Shown: piece after piece, positions 26,369-34,081 of the stretch
How the letters are laid out: every line of letters starts with the position of its first letter
Numbering within the stretch: the stretch's first letter is position 1
NCBI GenBank assembly: GCA_964483585.1
Contig: CAZABH010000016.1
Span: 4,131-68,130 of the forward strand
DNA from: SZUA-430 sp964483585
Lineage (GTDB): Bacteria; Pseudomonadota; Alphaproteobacteria; Micropepsales; Micropepsaceae
Direction: 5' to 3'
Length of the DNA stretch: 64,000 nt
Notes under the pieces: model-generated
The model's input: only the letters and a program-made list of their open reading frames with translations
What the model was told of the DNA's origin: nothing
Databases searched by the model: none
Position numbers and translations under genes: made by a program

Positions 26369-28219
26369 CTAGGTGCCAGAGGACCCGGTGCGTACCCACT
26401 CTGCAACTATCGTTTCGAGCACGGGCAGGGGAACGGCCCCATTCTCGAGGACCACGTCATGGAATTTGCGCAGGTCGAATTTGTCGCCGAGCGATTTTCT
26501 GGCACTTTCCCTCAGTTCAAGCATCCGGTTCCGACCGATCTGATAGGCGCAAGCCTGGCCCGGGTAGACGAAGTAACGATCAATCTCCCGGAGGATGTTG
26601 TCCCGGGTAAGGGCGGTATTTGCGAGGAAGTACTTCACGCTCTTCTCGCGGCTCCAGCCATAGGCATGAATGCCGGTATCGACCACCAGCCTGCACGCGC
26701 GCCACAGTTCCATTGTGATGCGTCCAACCTCGTCCAGGTCGTTCTCGTAAAGGCCCATTTCACCAGCAAGATATTCGGTATAGAGCGCCCATCCTTCGAC
26801 GTAGGCTGTAAAGCCCGTGTATTTCCGGAATTCCGGGATCGTTCCTGTCTCCTGGGCAATTGCGATCTGCAGATGATGTCCGGGGAGACCCTCGTGAAAT
26901 GCCAGTGCTGCCATCTGCCATTTGGGCAAGGTCGCCATGGATGCGAGGTTGTAGAAGACGTAGCCCGGGCGCCCGCCGTCCGGTGAAGAAGGGTTGTAGA
27001 AGGCGATGGTCTGGCCGCCCTCAAGGAACGGCTCCATGCGTCTAACTTCGACCGGTGCCTTTGGCAATGTTCCGAATGCGATGGGAAGGGCTGCTTCCGC
27101 TTTTTTCTGAAGATGAAGAGCCCGCTCCAGATACGCAGCTCGTCCCGCATTGGTGGATGGATACAGATACTTTGGGTTCGTCCTCAGGTCCTGATAGAAT
27201 TGTCGAAGGTCGCCTTGGAAGCCAAGGCGCCTCTTGACCACTTCCATATCGGCCGAAAGACGCGCGACTTCCGAAAGGCCCAAGGCGTGGATGTCTGCGG
27301 CTGGCAGTTTCAGCGTGGTATGGGCGGCGATGCGCTCGTCGTAGAATGCCTGGCCGTCTGGAAGGGTGCCGACGCCGTGATCTGATGTTGCCTTGCGGCC
27401 TATTTCGGTCGCTGTCGCGATGAACCGGTCATAGGCGGGCTTCATGCTGGACTTCATGGCTTTGGCGGCATCGTCCATTAGTCGCGCTCGATGAGCTTGC
27501 GGGATGGAAGTTTTTTCAAGCTTCTTCCGGAATGCCGCGAGGATTTCGTTCTCGCCGCCACCTGAGAAAGGTATGCCTTTCAGAACCTTGTCTGCGTCCG
27601 CGATCATCAGTCGGTAGGAGAACCTGGGCAAGTTAATGCCCCGAGCGGCTGATGCCTGCATGAAGTCTCCGACCTGCTGCATCATAAGGGGGGTGGCGTT
27701 GATGCGCGCGATAAAGGCCTCGGCGTCGGACACGTCGTCGATTCGATGCTGGTTGATCAGGAGGTTCGGGATGGACTGATGAGGGCCGCCGAAGTGCGAG
27801 GCCTCGTAATTGTGATACCGGAAGGGATAGTTGGCCAGCCGCATCTCGTTACGGAAGAGAAAAATGTCGTAGGATACACGCATTTGCGGGCTGAGGCGGG
27901 ACCTGTCAATGCGATCCCGCATGAAGGCTGTATCGGTGACCGTTGCCTTGTGCGACTTATCCATGAAGGCTTCTGAATAGTCGCTCCATTCACCGTAGCG
28001 CTTCTTCATGCCCAGCGCTGTCATGAACTCGGGCGAGTCCTCGAGTTCGCGGGTAAAGCTGCGAGAGAAAAAATCGAGCAATCGATTGTCTTCCGACGCA
28101 GGTCCCTGCTGTCCCGGGCTTGTGCTGTCGAAGTCGCCCACACATGCCGTGAGGGGCAGGGCGACTGTTGCGGCCGACAGCTTCAAGAAACTGCGGCGGT
28201 TCAAGGGTTGTCCCTGCAT
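26369..28219 (-). CDS. DUF885 family protein, Tat-exported lipoprotein
   Basis: A 616-residue member of the DUF885 family, which resembles metallopeptidases (HxxxE in AFHEGLPGHH near the C-terminal third). The N-terminus carries a twin-arginine motif (NRRSFLKLSA) and then a lipobox LTAC. It is therefore probably folded in the cytoplasm, exported by Tat and lipidated. I place the start at ATG 28219 because GGGAG lies six bases upstream; ATG 28222 is only three bases from it. Substrates of bacterial DUF885 proteins are unknown. The gene is divergent from the glycerophosphodiesterase. Confidence 0.85.
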   Translation of the reverse strand: MQGQPLNRRSFLKLSAATVALPLTACVGDFDSTSPGQQGPASEDNRLLDFFSRSFTRELEDSPEFMTALGMKKRYGEWSDYSEAFMDKSHKATVTDTAFMRDRIDRSRLSPQMRVSYDIFLFRNEMRLANYPFRYHNYEASHFGGPHQSIPNLLINQHRIDDVSDAEAFIARINATPLMMQQVGDFMQASAARGINLPRFSYRLMIADADKVLKGIPFSGGGENEILAAFRKKLEKTSIPQAHRARLMDDAAKAMKSSMKPAYDRFIATATEIGRKATSDHGVGTLPDGQAFYDERIAAHTTLKLPAADIHALGLSEVARLSADMEVVKRRLGFQGDLRQFYQDLRTNPKYLYPSTNAGRAAYLERALHLQKKAEAALPIAFGTLPKAPVEVRRMEPFLEGGQTIAFYNPSSPDGGRPGYVFYNLASMATLPKWQMAALAFHEGLPGHHLQIAIAQETGTIPEFRKYTGFTAYVEGWALYTEYLAGEMGLYENDLDEVGRITMELWRACRLVVDTGIHAYGWSREKSVKYFLANTALTRDNILREIDRYFVYPGQACAYQIGRNRMLELRESARKSLGDKFDLRKFHDVVLENGAVPLPVLETIVAEWVRTGSSGT

Positions 28220-28315
28220 CATGATCTCCCGATTTCGTGTCACCAGAGTAGATTGTTCGCTGGCGTTCTTCCAGTGCGTGCTATGCACGTCTATGCGAGA
28301 TGGAACCGCTGCGGC

Positions 28316-29077
28316 ATGAGACCTTCAAGGTACCCCTATCTTGAGAATGACGGCGTGATTGCCTTCGCGCACAGGGGAGGTGCGCTTGAGGCTCCTGAAA
28401 ACACGTTGACGGCATTTGATTACGCCGTGTCGCTTGGATACCGATACCTTGAGACAGATGCCTATGCCACGACCGATGGTGTTCTGGTCTCTTTTCACGA
28501 TCACCGGCTTGACCGTGTCACGGATACCACGGGGCGGGTCGATGCCCTGTCGTATGCGCAGTTGAGGCGCGCGCGCATCAGTGGTGTGGAACCCATTCCA
28601 TTGCTGGAGGACCTGCTCATGCGGTGGCCGCATGTGCGCTTCAACATTGATCCCAAGCATGATGCTGCGGTTGGGCCATTGATAGCCTTGATCAGGCGCA
28701 TTGGCGCAGAAGATCGTGTCTGTGTCGGGTCCTTTTCAGGAAAGCGCATTCGTCAAGTGCAGGATGCGTTCGAGGGTCGTGTGTGCACGTCGCTTGGTCC
28801 TGCGGGCGTTCTCCGATTGAAGTCCGCGTCGTTTGGCTGGCCTGGCGGGCGCTGGACTGAAGGTTGTGCGCAAGTACCGGTTTCCAGGTTGGGTGTTACC
28901 ATCGTGACGCCACGCTTCGTGGATATGGCGCGGCGTTTCGGACTGCAGGTGCATGTCTGGACGATTGATGATGAGGCCGAGATGAATCGGCTCATTGATG
29001 TTGGCGTGGACGGAATCATGACGGACCGCCCATCTCTTCTGAGGCGCGTATTGCAGGCCCGTGGTCTCTGGTGCTGA
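28316..29077 (+). CDS. glycerophosphodiester phosphodiesterase family protein
   Basis: GDPD-type TIM-barrel enzyme of 253 residues that hydrolyses glycerophosphodiesters to glycerol 3-phosphate and an alcohol. The catalytic histidine pair is H19 in AHRGG and the His in FHDHRLDRVTD. The metal-binding ENT motif (APENTLTAF) and the LETDAYAT acidic motif are present. No signal peptide is seen, so it is cytoplasmic. The start at ATG 28316 gives the common MRPSRYPYL N-terminus; ATG 28283 would add 11 residues. It is transcribed alone, divergently from DUF885. Confidence 0.9.
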   Translation: MRPSRYPYLENDGVIAFAHRGGALEAPENTLTAFDYAVSLGYRYLETDAYATTDGVLVSFHDHRLDRVTDTTGRVDALSYAQLRRARISGVEPIPLLEDLLMRWPHVRFNIDPKHDAAVGPLIALIRRIGAEDRVCVGSFSGKRIRQVQDAFEGRVCTSLGPAGVLRLKSASFGWPGGRWTEGCAQVPVSRLGVTIVTPRFVDMARRFGLQVHVWTIDDEAEMNRLIDVGVDGIMTDRPSLLRRVLQARGLWC

Positions 29078-29600
29078 TTGGCAGACGCATGCGGTGCGCT
29101 TTTGTATTGGCGAATCGTGCTTGAGCGATGCGCGACTGCGTTGACCGGATGGCGGGGTTCTGTCGCAGCGCATTCACTCGCCGTTTGCGCGCATGGTGCT
29201 GCTATTGGGCATGGTATGGTCCTTGTCTCGACCTGCGTCATGCCCCCGAAATTCGCGGGTCAGGCGAGTCCGGTCCTGACACCGCGTGGTTTTTTAAGTT
29301 AAGTCCGCATGGCTGCGACTGCAGATTGCACAACCTGATCTGGCGACTCAACCTTGGGTGCCTTGCGTGTCGATGCCATGCCAGTTCTGCGTGCGCGCGC
29401 TGAGGTTGGTCCGCTTCATGCGCGGTGTACGCAAACAGGCGTAAAGCCTAGACTTTATCTCGCTTTTCGCCTCTCTAGCGCTTGACTCATGTTTGCTGTC
29501 TGGCACTCAATGAAAGCAGTCGCGGAAGATCGCGGGCGGTCTTGTGTCCAGATATCGAGCCAGCCTGTAGTTCAATTGCCGCCAATGCGTGAGAGGACAA
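29078..29600. other. intergenic region without convincing gene
   Basis: About 520 bases separate the phosphodiesterase from the exported-protein cluster. Short open frames exist here but have no family resemblance or ribosome site. A TTGACT hexamer at 29482-29487 could be a -35 element, but no good -10 follows. A small stem TAAAG / CTTTA lies around 29440-29455. The region presumably holds the promoter of the cluster downstream. I see nothing else. Confidence 0.5.
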
Positions 29601-31268
29601 ATGCACATATCGCGTCGCCCAATGGATAGCGTGTTCCGTCATGTCCGCGCATGGATAGGCACATCTATGTGCCATCCTCTGCTGGCCATGGTGCTGGTGG
29701 CCGTGTCCTTGGTCGCGCTGCCAGCTCGGGCGGATGTGGCTGACTGCGAACGTGCGTACCAGCTCGGGCGCAAGGATGAAGCCATCAAGCTTTGCCGTCG
29801 TGCGGCATGGCAGGAGAATGACTTCTTCGCGCAGGTAAAGCTTGGCGATATCTATTCGGCGAAGCGCGAGGATGACAAAGGCTATTACGATCCTGTCGAG
29901 GCGTATGTCTGGTATTTCATGGCGGCCCATAATTCGGCGATCTTCGATCACTTCCATCTCGATGCCGCTGCCGACTTTGTCGTGACGAAGCTTGCCACTG
30001 CCGAGAACGAGGCGGAGGCGATCTATCGAAACTTGCTGCAGGACGAGCGCATCGATGCACGTAACCGCATCATGTACATTGCCGCCTGTCGTGGCGGGCA
30101 TGGGTTTATCCTGCTGGGTCAGTTGCAGGATCCTTACATCAACCAGCGTCATTCGGCTTCAACCGGGCCCCTGTCGGGCGTGATTGCGGATCCCTGGGTG
30201 CACGTGCCTCGTCCCGGCGGTGTCTTCAGCCGGAAGATCGACAGCTATAGCTCGTCAACGAGCAGTACCGGGTACCCGGCCTCAACTGGATCCTATCGCA
30301 CGTCCTTTGACTTCTGGGTCAACAAGCTTTGCAGCAACAGCGATTGGTTTGGGTGGCTGATGCCGCAAAGTTGTTCGCGCTATACAGGCGCGCTTGAAGG
30401 ATCAAAGTCGGCGTTCCAGACAAGTACAATCGAGGCCATGGTGTTCTATCTGCTTGCCGAGCGCGCGGGTCATCCTGTTGCCAAGCAGTACATCGACGAG
30501 CTCAAGCGGCTGAGTGGCGGGGTGGGAACTGATCCGAAGTCGGCTGGCAACGAATTGCACGCCCGGGCGAAGGCCAAGGCTCAGACCTGGCTGGCACCTT
30601 TCGAATTTTATGCTGCCGAAACGCGCTATCGCGGTGAGACCCCGTCCGGCCTTGTTCACGGCGACGAGTGTCCGATCAACTTGCAGCGGGAGCGGGCCCT
30701 GGCGAAGGCTGATCGACTTCTGCCTCTCGGGGCTGACATGCTGCGTGCCATCGGATTTTATCGTGGTGCCAGTTCCCAAGAGTTGGCGCGCGCGGTCTCC
30801 AAGTACCAGGATATGCTGGGTGACCCGCAAACAGGCACGTTCTCGCCGGTGCAGTTGACGCGGCTTATCCAGATCATGGCCGTTCGCGGCAACGCCAAGG
30901 CGCAGCGGGTGCTGGGTATCATGTACGTCAAGGGTGTTGGCGTCCCCGTGAACTTCGTACGTGCCGAGAAGTGGCTTCTGGTCGCTGCCGAACAGGGTGA
31001 TGGTGAAGCGATGCATGCGCTCGCTGAGCTCTACACGCAGGGAGCAGACGGTGTCGAAAAGTCGGAGGACCGTGCGGTTCGGTATCGACAAGGTGCCGCG
31101 GTGGCCGGGTTCGAGCCAACGCGTTCGGAGCTGATGCGTTTGCTGGACACTGCGCCGGCAGCATCGAAGGACGAATGTCGTACGCGGCGATGTCGGCGCG
31201 AGCGCGATCAGCAGGCTGTGGCGGTTACGCCGCCTCCGCCCCCGGTCGTGCGGCCTGCAACGAACTAG
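29601..31268 (+). CDS. exported Sel1-repeat protein with peptidoglycan-binding-like segment
   Basis: A 555-residue secreted protein. A hydrophobic signal segment ends in VALPARA (about residues 40-45), and the mature chain starts ADVADCERAY. It contains a Sel1/TPR-like repeat near the N-terminus and Sel1 repeats at about residues 430-510 (GNAKAQRVLGIMYVKG and GDGEAMHALAELYTQG). A short domain near 373-425 looks like a peptidoglycan-binding fold (RAIGFYRG). The tail is Pro-rich. ATG 29601 has AGAGGA just upstream; GTG 29589 is an alternative. The genes that follow all encode exported or membrane-anchored proteins. Role unknown. Confidence 0.7.
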   Translation: MHISRRPMDSVFRHVRAWIGTSMCHPLLAMVLVAVSLVALPARADVADCERAYQLGRKDEAIKLCRRAAWQENDFFAQVKLGDIYSAKREDDKGYYDPVEAYVWYFMAAHNSAIFDHFHLDAAADFVVTKLATAENEAEAIYRNLLQDERIDARNRIMYIAACRGGHGFILLGQLQDPYINQRHSASTGPLSGVIADPWVHVPRPGGVFSRKIDSYSSSTSSTGYPASTGSYRTSFDFWVNKLCSNSDWFGWLMPQSCSRYTGALEGSKSAFQTSTIEAMVFYLLAERAGHPVAKQYIDELKRLSGGVGTDPKSAGNELHARAKAKAQTWLAPFEFYAAETRYRGETPSGLVHGDECPINLQRERALAKADRLLPLGADMLRAIGFYRGASSQELARAVSKYQDMLGDPQTGTFSPVQLTRLIQIMAVRGNAKAQRVLGIMYVKGVGVPVNFVRAEKWLLVAAEQGDGEAMHALAELYTQGADGVEKSEDRAVRYRQGAAVAGFEPTRSELMRLLDTAPAASKDECRTRRCRRERDQQAVAVTPPPPPVVRPATN

Positions 31269-31312
31269 GCGTATTCAATAATGGCGATCCATCCGCTTTC
31301 CGGAGAAGCATC

Positions 31313-32632
31313 ATGAAGCGAACGGAACATGGTCTCGGGTTCGGGGCAGTTTTTCTGGCCGCGGCGGTGAGCCTTGCGGCTGCGCTCGGGCTGCAGGCTG
31401 AGCCTGCTCAGGCTCGAGGGTATCAGGGAGCGCAGGCGGAAGCCCAGCTTGACGGGCAACGCGACCCGTATTCATTCCCCAACATCCAGCTGTGTTGCGA
31501 GAGCAAGCCGTCCTCGCACCGTCCAGGGCGGCCAGGTTGGTGGCGGCCTGATGGCAAGCCGCCAGGCGCGCCGTTGAACCTTGTCGTGAATTGCGCAGCT
31601 CCTACCTCGCGGGGATCGTTTGGTACCGTTGGAGAAGCGCTTGCCTATATGCGTGGAGCTGCGGGGCAGATCAGCGTGGTGCCGGGTGCTGCCTGTGACA
31701 TATCAGGCCTGACCTTCGGCAGTGGTGTCGTGTTGACCACTGCAAATTATACCTATGGTGTACGTGCCAGGGTTGGTGGATCGGCTTGCGCTCGTGTTGC
31801 GGCTGCTGGGACGCATGGGCCGGCGGTCTTCGCTGGGATCGACATGGATGTATGTATCCAGGTGCGCGCTGGAGAGGTCAGTCTCCAGGAGGTCAATCTG
31901 GCCTGGCGTGGCCGGGACTCCGCAATCCTGGTCACGAGTGGTGGGGTCACCATGCGCCGGTCGACCATTCGTGCGCGGGACGCAGCGCTTCATGCTGTCG
32001 GCGCAGGGCGCGTGTGGGTGCAGGAAAGTCGGCTCGCGACGACCCAGGATGGTCCGTTTGTCTTTCGCGCCAATGCTGCAAACATCGACCTGAGTGGTGT
32101 CCTTGTGAAGGGCGCGAAGGCTGGGGTGGTTATCGACGGCGTCCGGGATGCGCTCCAAATTGTTGGCGTGAATGTGGTTCGTTCGGAGCCAGAGGATCCG
32201 TACCCTGCGACTTCTGCCGGTGATTTCGGAATTCTCATCGGCGGTGGACAGGCGATGAATGATTTGCCTTGGTTGTCTGGCATGGAGGCAAGGCGTGTGG
32301 TCGTCAGAGGCTCGACTGTCAGCGGCTACAATGTCGGTGTGTCACTTGGGGCTGGTGCCAGCGTACTGGTCGAGGACACGACCGTGCATCGTCCGACCCA
32401 TGGGATCAAGGTGATGCCCGGCGCATATGTGAGCCTGCGCAACAACAAGATCCATGGGTCAACATCCGTGGCCATTGACCTGGATGCGGGCGCGCGTGGA
32501 GAGGCTGACAGCAACAAGCTGGTGTGTCGAAGTGGTTCATGCGTGTGCTATGCTGGTGACTGCACGTCCCGATCTGACCGTGTGTTCGCTCAGGGTCTGT
32601 TCAGGATGCGGGAAACCGATTGCGACCGGTAA
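31313..32632 (+). CDS. exported right-handed beta-helix protein
   Basis: A 439-residue protein with a Sec signal peptide (hydrophobic core about residues 10-32, cleavage near AQA). From about residue 95 on it has short repeats rich in Val, Gly, Asn and Ser, typical of parallel beta-helix proteins (for example VVVRGSTVSGYNVGVSLG and VSLRNNKIHGSTSVAIDL). Cysteines cluster at the C-terminus (CRSGSCVCYAGDC). Beta-helix proteins often bind or cleave polysaccharides or act as adhesins; no catalytic motif can be assigned. The ribosome site GGAGAAGC precedes ATG 31313. It is followed closely by two small membrane proteins. Confidence 0.7.
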   Translation: MKRTEHGLGFGAVFLAAAVSLAAALGLQAEPAQARGYQGAQAEAQLDGQRDPYSFPNIQLCCESKPSSHRPGRPGWWRPDGKPPGAPLNLVVNCAAPTSRGSFGTVGEALAYMRGAAGQISVVPGAACDISGLTFGSGVVLTTANYTYGVRARVGGSACARVAAAGTHGPAVFAGIDMDVCIQVRAGEVSLQEVNLAWRGRDSAILVTSGGVTMRRSTIRARDAALHAVGAGRVWVQESRLATTQDGPFVFRANAANIDLSGVLVKGAKAGVVIDGVRDALQIVGVNVVRSEPEDPYPATSAGDFGILIGGGQAMNDLPWLSGMEARRVVVRGSTVSGYNVGVSLGAGASVLVEDTTVHRPTHGIKVMPGAYVSLRNNKIHGSTSVAIDLDAGARGEADSNKLVCRSGSCVCYAGDCTSRSDRVFAQGLFRMRETDCDR

Positions 32633-32659
32633 TAGCCGGAGGGAGCAGCCGCACAGGTC

Positions 32660-32920
32660 ATGTCGAATCAAGAACACAAGCTGATGAGCACGCCGGTCTC
32701 GGTCAATGAGGGGCTTAGACGGGGCGATTCCAGGACTTGGCGGCTTCTGGGTCTTACCGCCGTTGCAGCTCTTGTCATCGTGGTCGCGATCAACCTGTTC
32801 CTGCCCAAGCCCAAGGTCAAGTGGCCGGAGTCGCCGCGGTCAGTTCCTGCTACCGCTGCGCCTGAGCAGCCAAGGACCTATGATGTCGTGCCAAGGCGCC
32901 AGCCGAAGCCGAGTGAATGA
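32660..32920 (+). CDS. small single-helix membrane protein
   Basis: An 86-residue protein with one transmembrane helix (about residues 29-48, LLGLTAVAALVIVVAINLFL) and a Pro-rich periplasmic tail. It lies 27 bases after the beta-helix gene, and the next gene starts 30 bases after its stop. The start is ATG 32660 or ATG 32684. No family is recognised. It may be an anchor or assembly factor for the neighbouring exported proteins. Confidence 0.55.
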   Translation: MSNQEHKLMSTPVSVNEGLRRGDSRTWRLLGLTAVAALVIVVAINLFLPKPKVKWPESPRSVPATAAPEQPRTYDVVPRRQPKPSE

Positions 32921-32950
32921 TCGAACTGCGTGTTGGAGATGGTGAGCTGA

Positions 32951-33649
32951 ATGTCGAGGAAACTGATCGAGTACTCGCTGGTGGTGCTGGTGGCGATCAT
33001 CTTTTCGCTCCTTCTCATCTGGGCGATCGCCAATAACGGTGCACCTGAGGAATGCAAAGGGTGCACTGTCACGGCGTTGCCATTGCAGCGTCAAGAGTGC
33101 GAGAAGCAGTTTACCGGTGGTGTCGGATCGCCGCGCGTGCTGCAGCCGGGCAATATCGATGAGTACCTCATCGGGTTCTACGACCCCACCATGGGGACGG
33201 GGGGCGGCTATGGCAGCGCACCACCAACGGGTTATTCTTCTCCGTCTGGCACAGGGACCGGGCAGGTCGCAGGGTTTGTCATTGCGCGGGCGAGGCCGCA
33301 GACCACGTACGATGCAAATTCCGGCAGTTTCTCAACGAGCCAGTTCAATCCGGCTACGGTGCCGGCTGGGCAGGGTTGGGAAGATGTCCGGATGGCGGTT
33401 GTGTCTTTCGTTTCGCCGCTCCGCAACGAAAACGTCTGCGCCGAACGGGCGGTCAAGTTCTTCGAGGACAAGTTCGAGGCCTATTGCGACCTGCCTACGC
33501 GTTTTGTCCGCGGGGATGCGCCCAAGCAGTCGTATCGCGTGTTCATGCTCAACGACAGTGCCACACCAGTTGAGTACTGCCTCGTGAGCAATTGTGACGA
33601 GTCACACGGACGTGTTTGCCAGATCGAACTGCAAAATCCGAATCCCTGA
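32951..33649 (+). CDS. membrane-anchored protein of unknown function
   Basis: A 232-residue protein with an N-terminal helix (residues 8-28) and a periplasmic domain with six or more cysteines, including an ECKGC motif right after the membrane and CxxxNC near the end. The middle is rich in Gly, Ser, Pro and Tyr. Even cysteine number and export suggest disulfides. It ends the four-gene unit; tRNA-Arg on the other strand begins 31 bases on. No family is recognised. Confidence 0.65.
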   Translation: MSRKLIEYSLVVLVAIIFSLLLIWAIANNGAPEECKGCTVTALPLQRQECEKQFTGGVGSPRVLQPGNIDEYLIGFYDPTMGTGGGYGSAPPTGYSSPSGTGTGQVAGFVIARARPQTTYDANSGSFSTSQFNPATVPAGQGWEDVRMAVVSFVSPLRNENVCAERAVKFFEDKFEAYCDLPTRFVRGDAPKQSYRVFMLNDSATPVEYCLVSNCDESHGRVCQIELQNPNP

Positions 33650-33679
33650 CATCCTGGGTCCCGGAGGTTGCCTGCGTCG

Positions 33680-33755
33680 TGGCGCACCCAGCACGATTCG
33701 AACGTGCGACCTCTGCCTTCGGAGGGCAGCGCTCTATCCACTGAGCTATGGGTGC
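33680..33755 (-). tRNA. tRNA-Arg (anticodon CCG)
   Basis: A 76-nt cloverleaf. The acceptor stem is GCACCCA / TGGGTGC, with discriminator G and an encoded CCA. The D-stem is GCTC / GAGC, the anticodon stem CTGCC / GGCAG with loop CTCCGAA (anticodon CCG, decoding CGG), and the T-arm has loop TTCGAAT. All stems pair. Confidence 0.97.
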
Positions 33756-33769
33756 CAGAACGCGTGCGG

Positions 33770-33798
33770 ACACTAGCCAAAGCAGCGGTGCAACGCAA
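33770..33798 (-). promoter_or_regulatory. promoter for tRNA-Arg
   Basis: Read on the minus strand: TTGCGT (33798-33793), 17 bases, TAGTGT (33775-33770). Transcription would begin about eight bases before the tRNA 5' end. Confidence 0.5.
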
Positions 33799-33835
33799 TT
33801 GGCGTCGTCCGAGACATTTGGCGCTTTGCCAGCGC

Positions 33836-33863
33836 TTGCAGTGTGACTCCGGGTCGGTATGAT
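33836..33863 (+). promoter_or_regulatory. promoter for zinc-finger gene and polA
   Basis: TTGCAG (33836-33841), 16 bases, TATGAT (33858-33863). A start near 33870 would leave a 26-base leader before ATG 33896. Confidence 0.55.
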
Positions 33864-33895
33864 CCCGCCAAATCCCAGTATACAGGCAAACAGCC

Positions 33896-34081
33896 ATGAC
33901 GACCCCGCCAGCCGAAGTCATAACCGTTGACACTCACCGCATTGCCTGTGACGGCGGTGGAGGTGCCCTTGGTCATCCTCGTGTCTTTCTCGAGATGGGG
34001 GCAGGGCATTCGGTCGAGTGTCCGTACTGCGACCGAAAGTTCGTACTGTCCCGCCAGGCGTCCGAGGCTGGACACCATTGA
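33896..34081 (+). CDS. zf-CHCC zinc-finger protein (NDUFS6-like)
   Basis: A 61-residue protein with the zf-CHCC signature: IACDGGGGALGHPRVFLE followed by CPYCDRKFVL. The Cys, His, Cys, Cys ligands bind zinc. It is the bacterial relative of the accessory NADH-dehydrogenase subunit NDUFS6, and small proteins of this kind are common in alphaproteobacteria. Its stop lies within the likely start of polA. Confidence 0.88.
   Translation: MTTPPAEVITVDTHRIACDGGGGALGHPRVFLEMGAGHSVECPYCDRKFVLSRQASEAGHH

Noticed and set aside
29128..29403. small gene in the 29.1-29.6 kb gap
   Set aside because: No ribosome site, no homology signal and no codon pattern distinguishing it from other frames.
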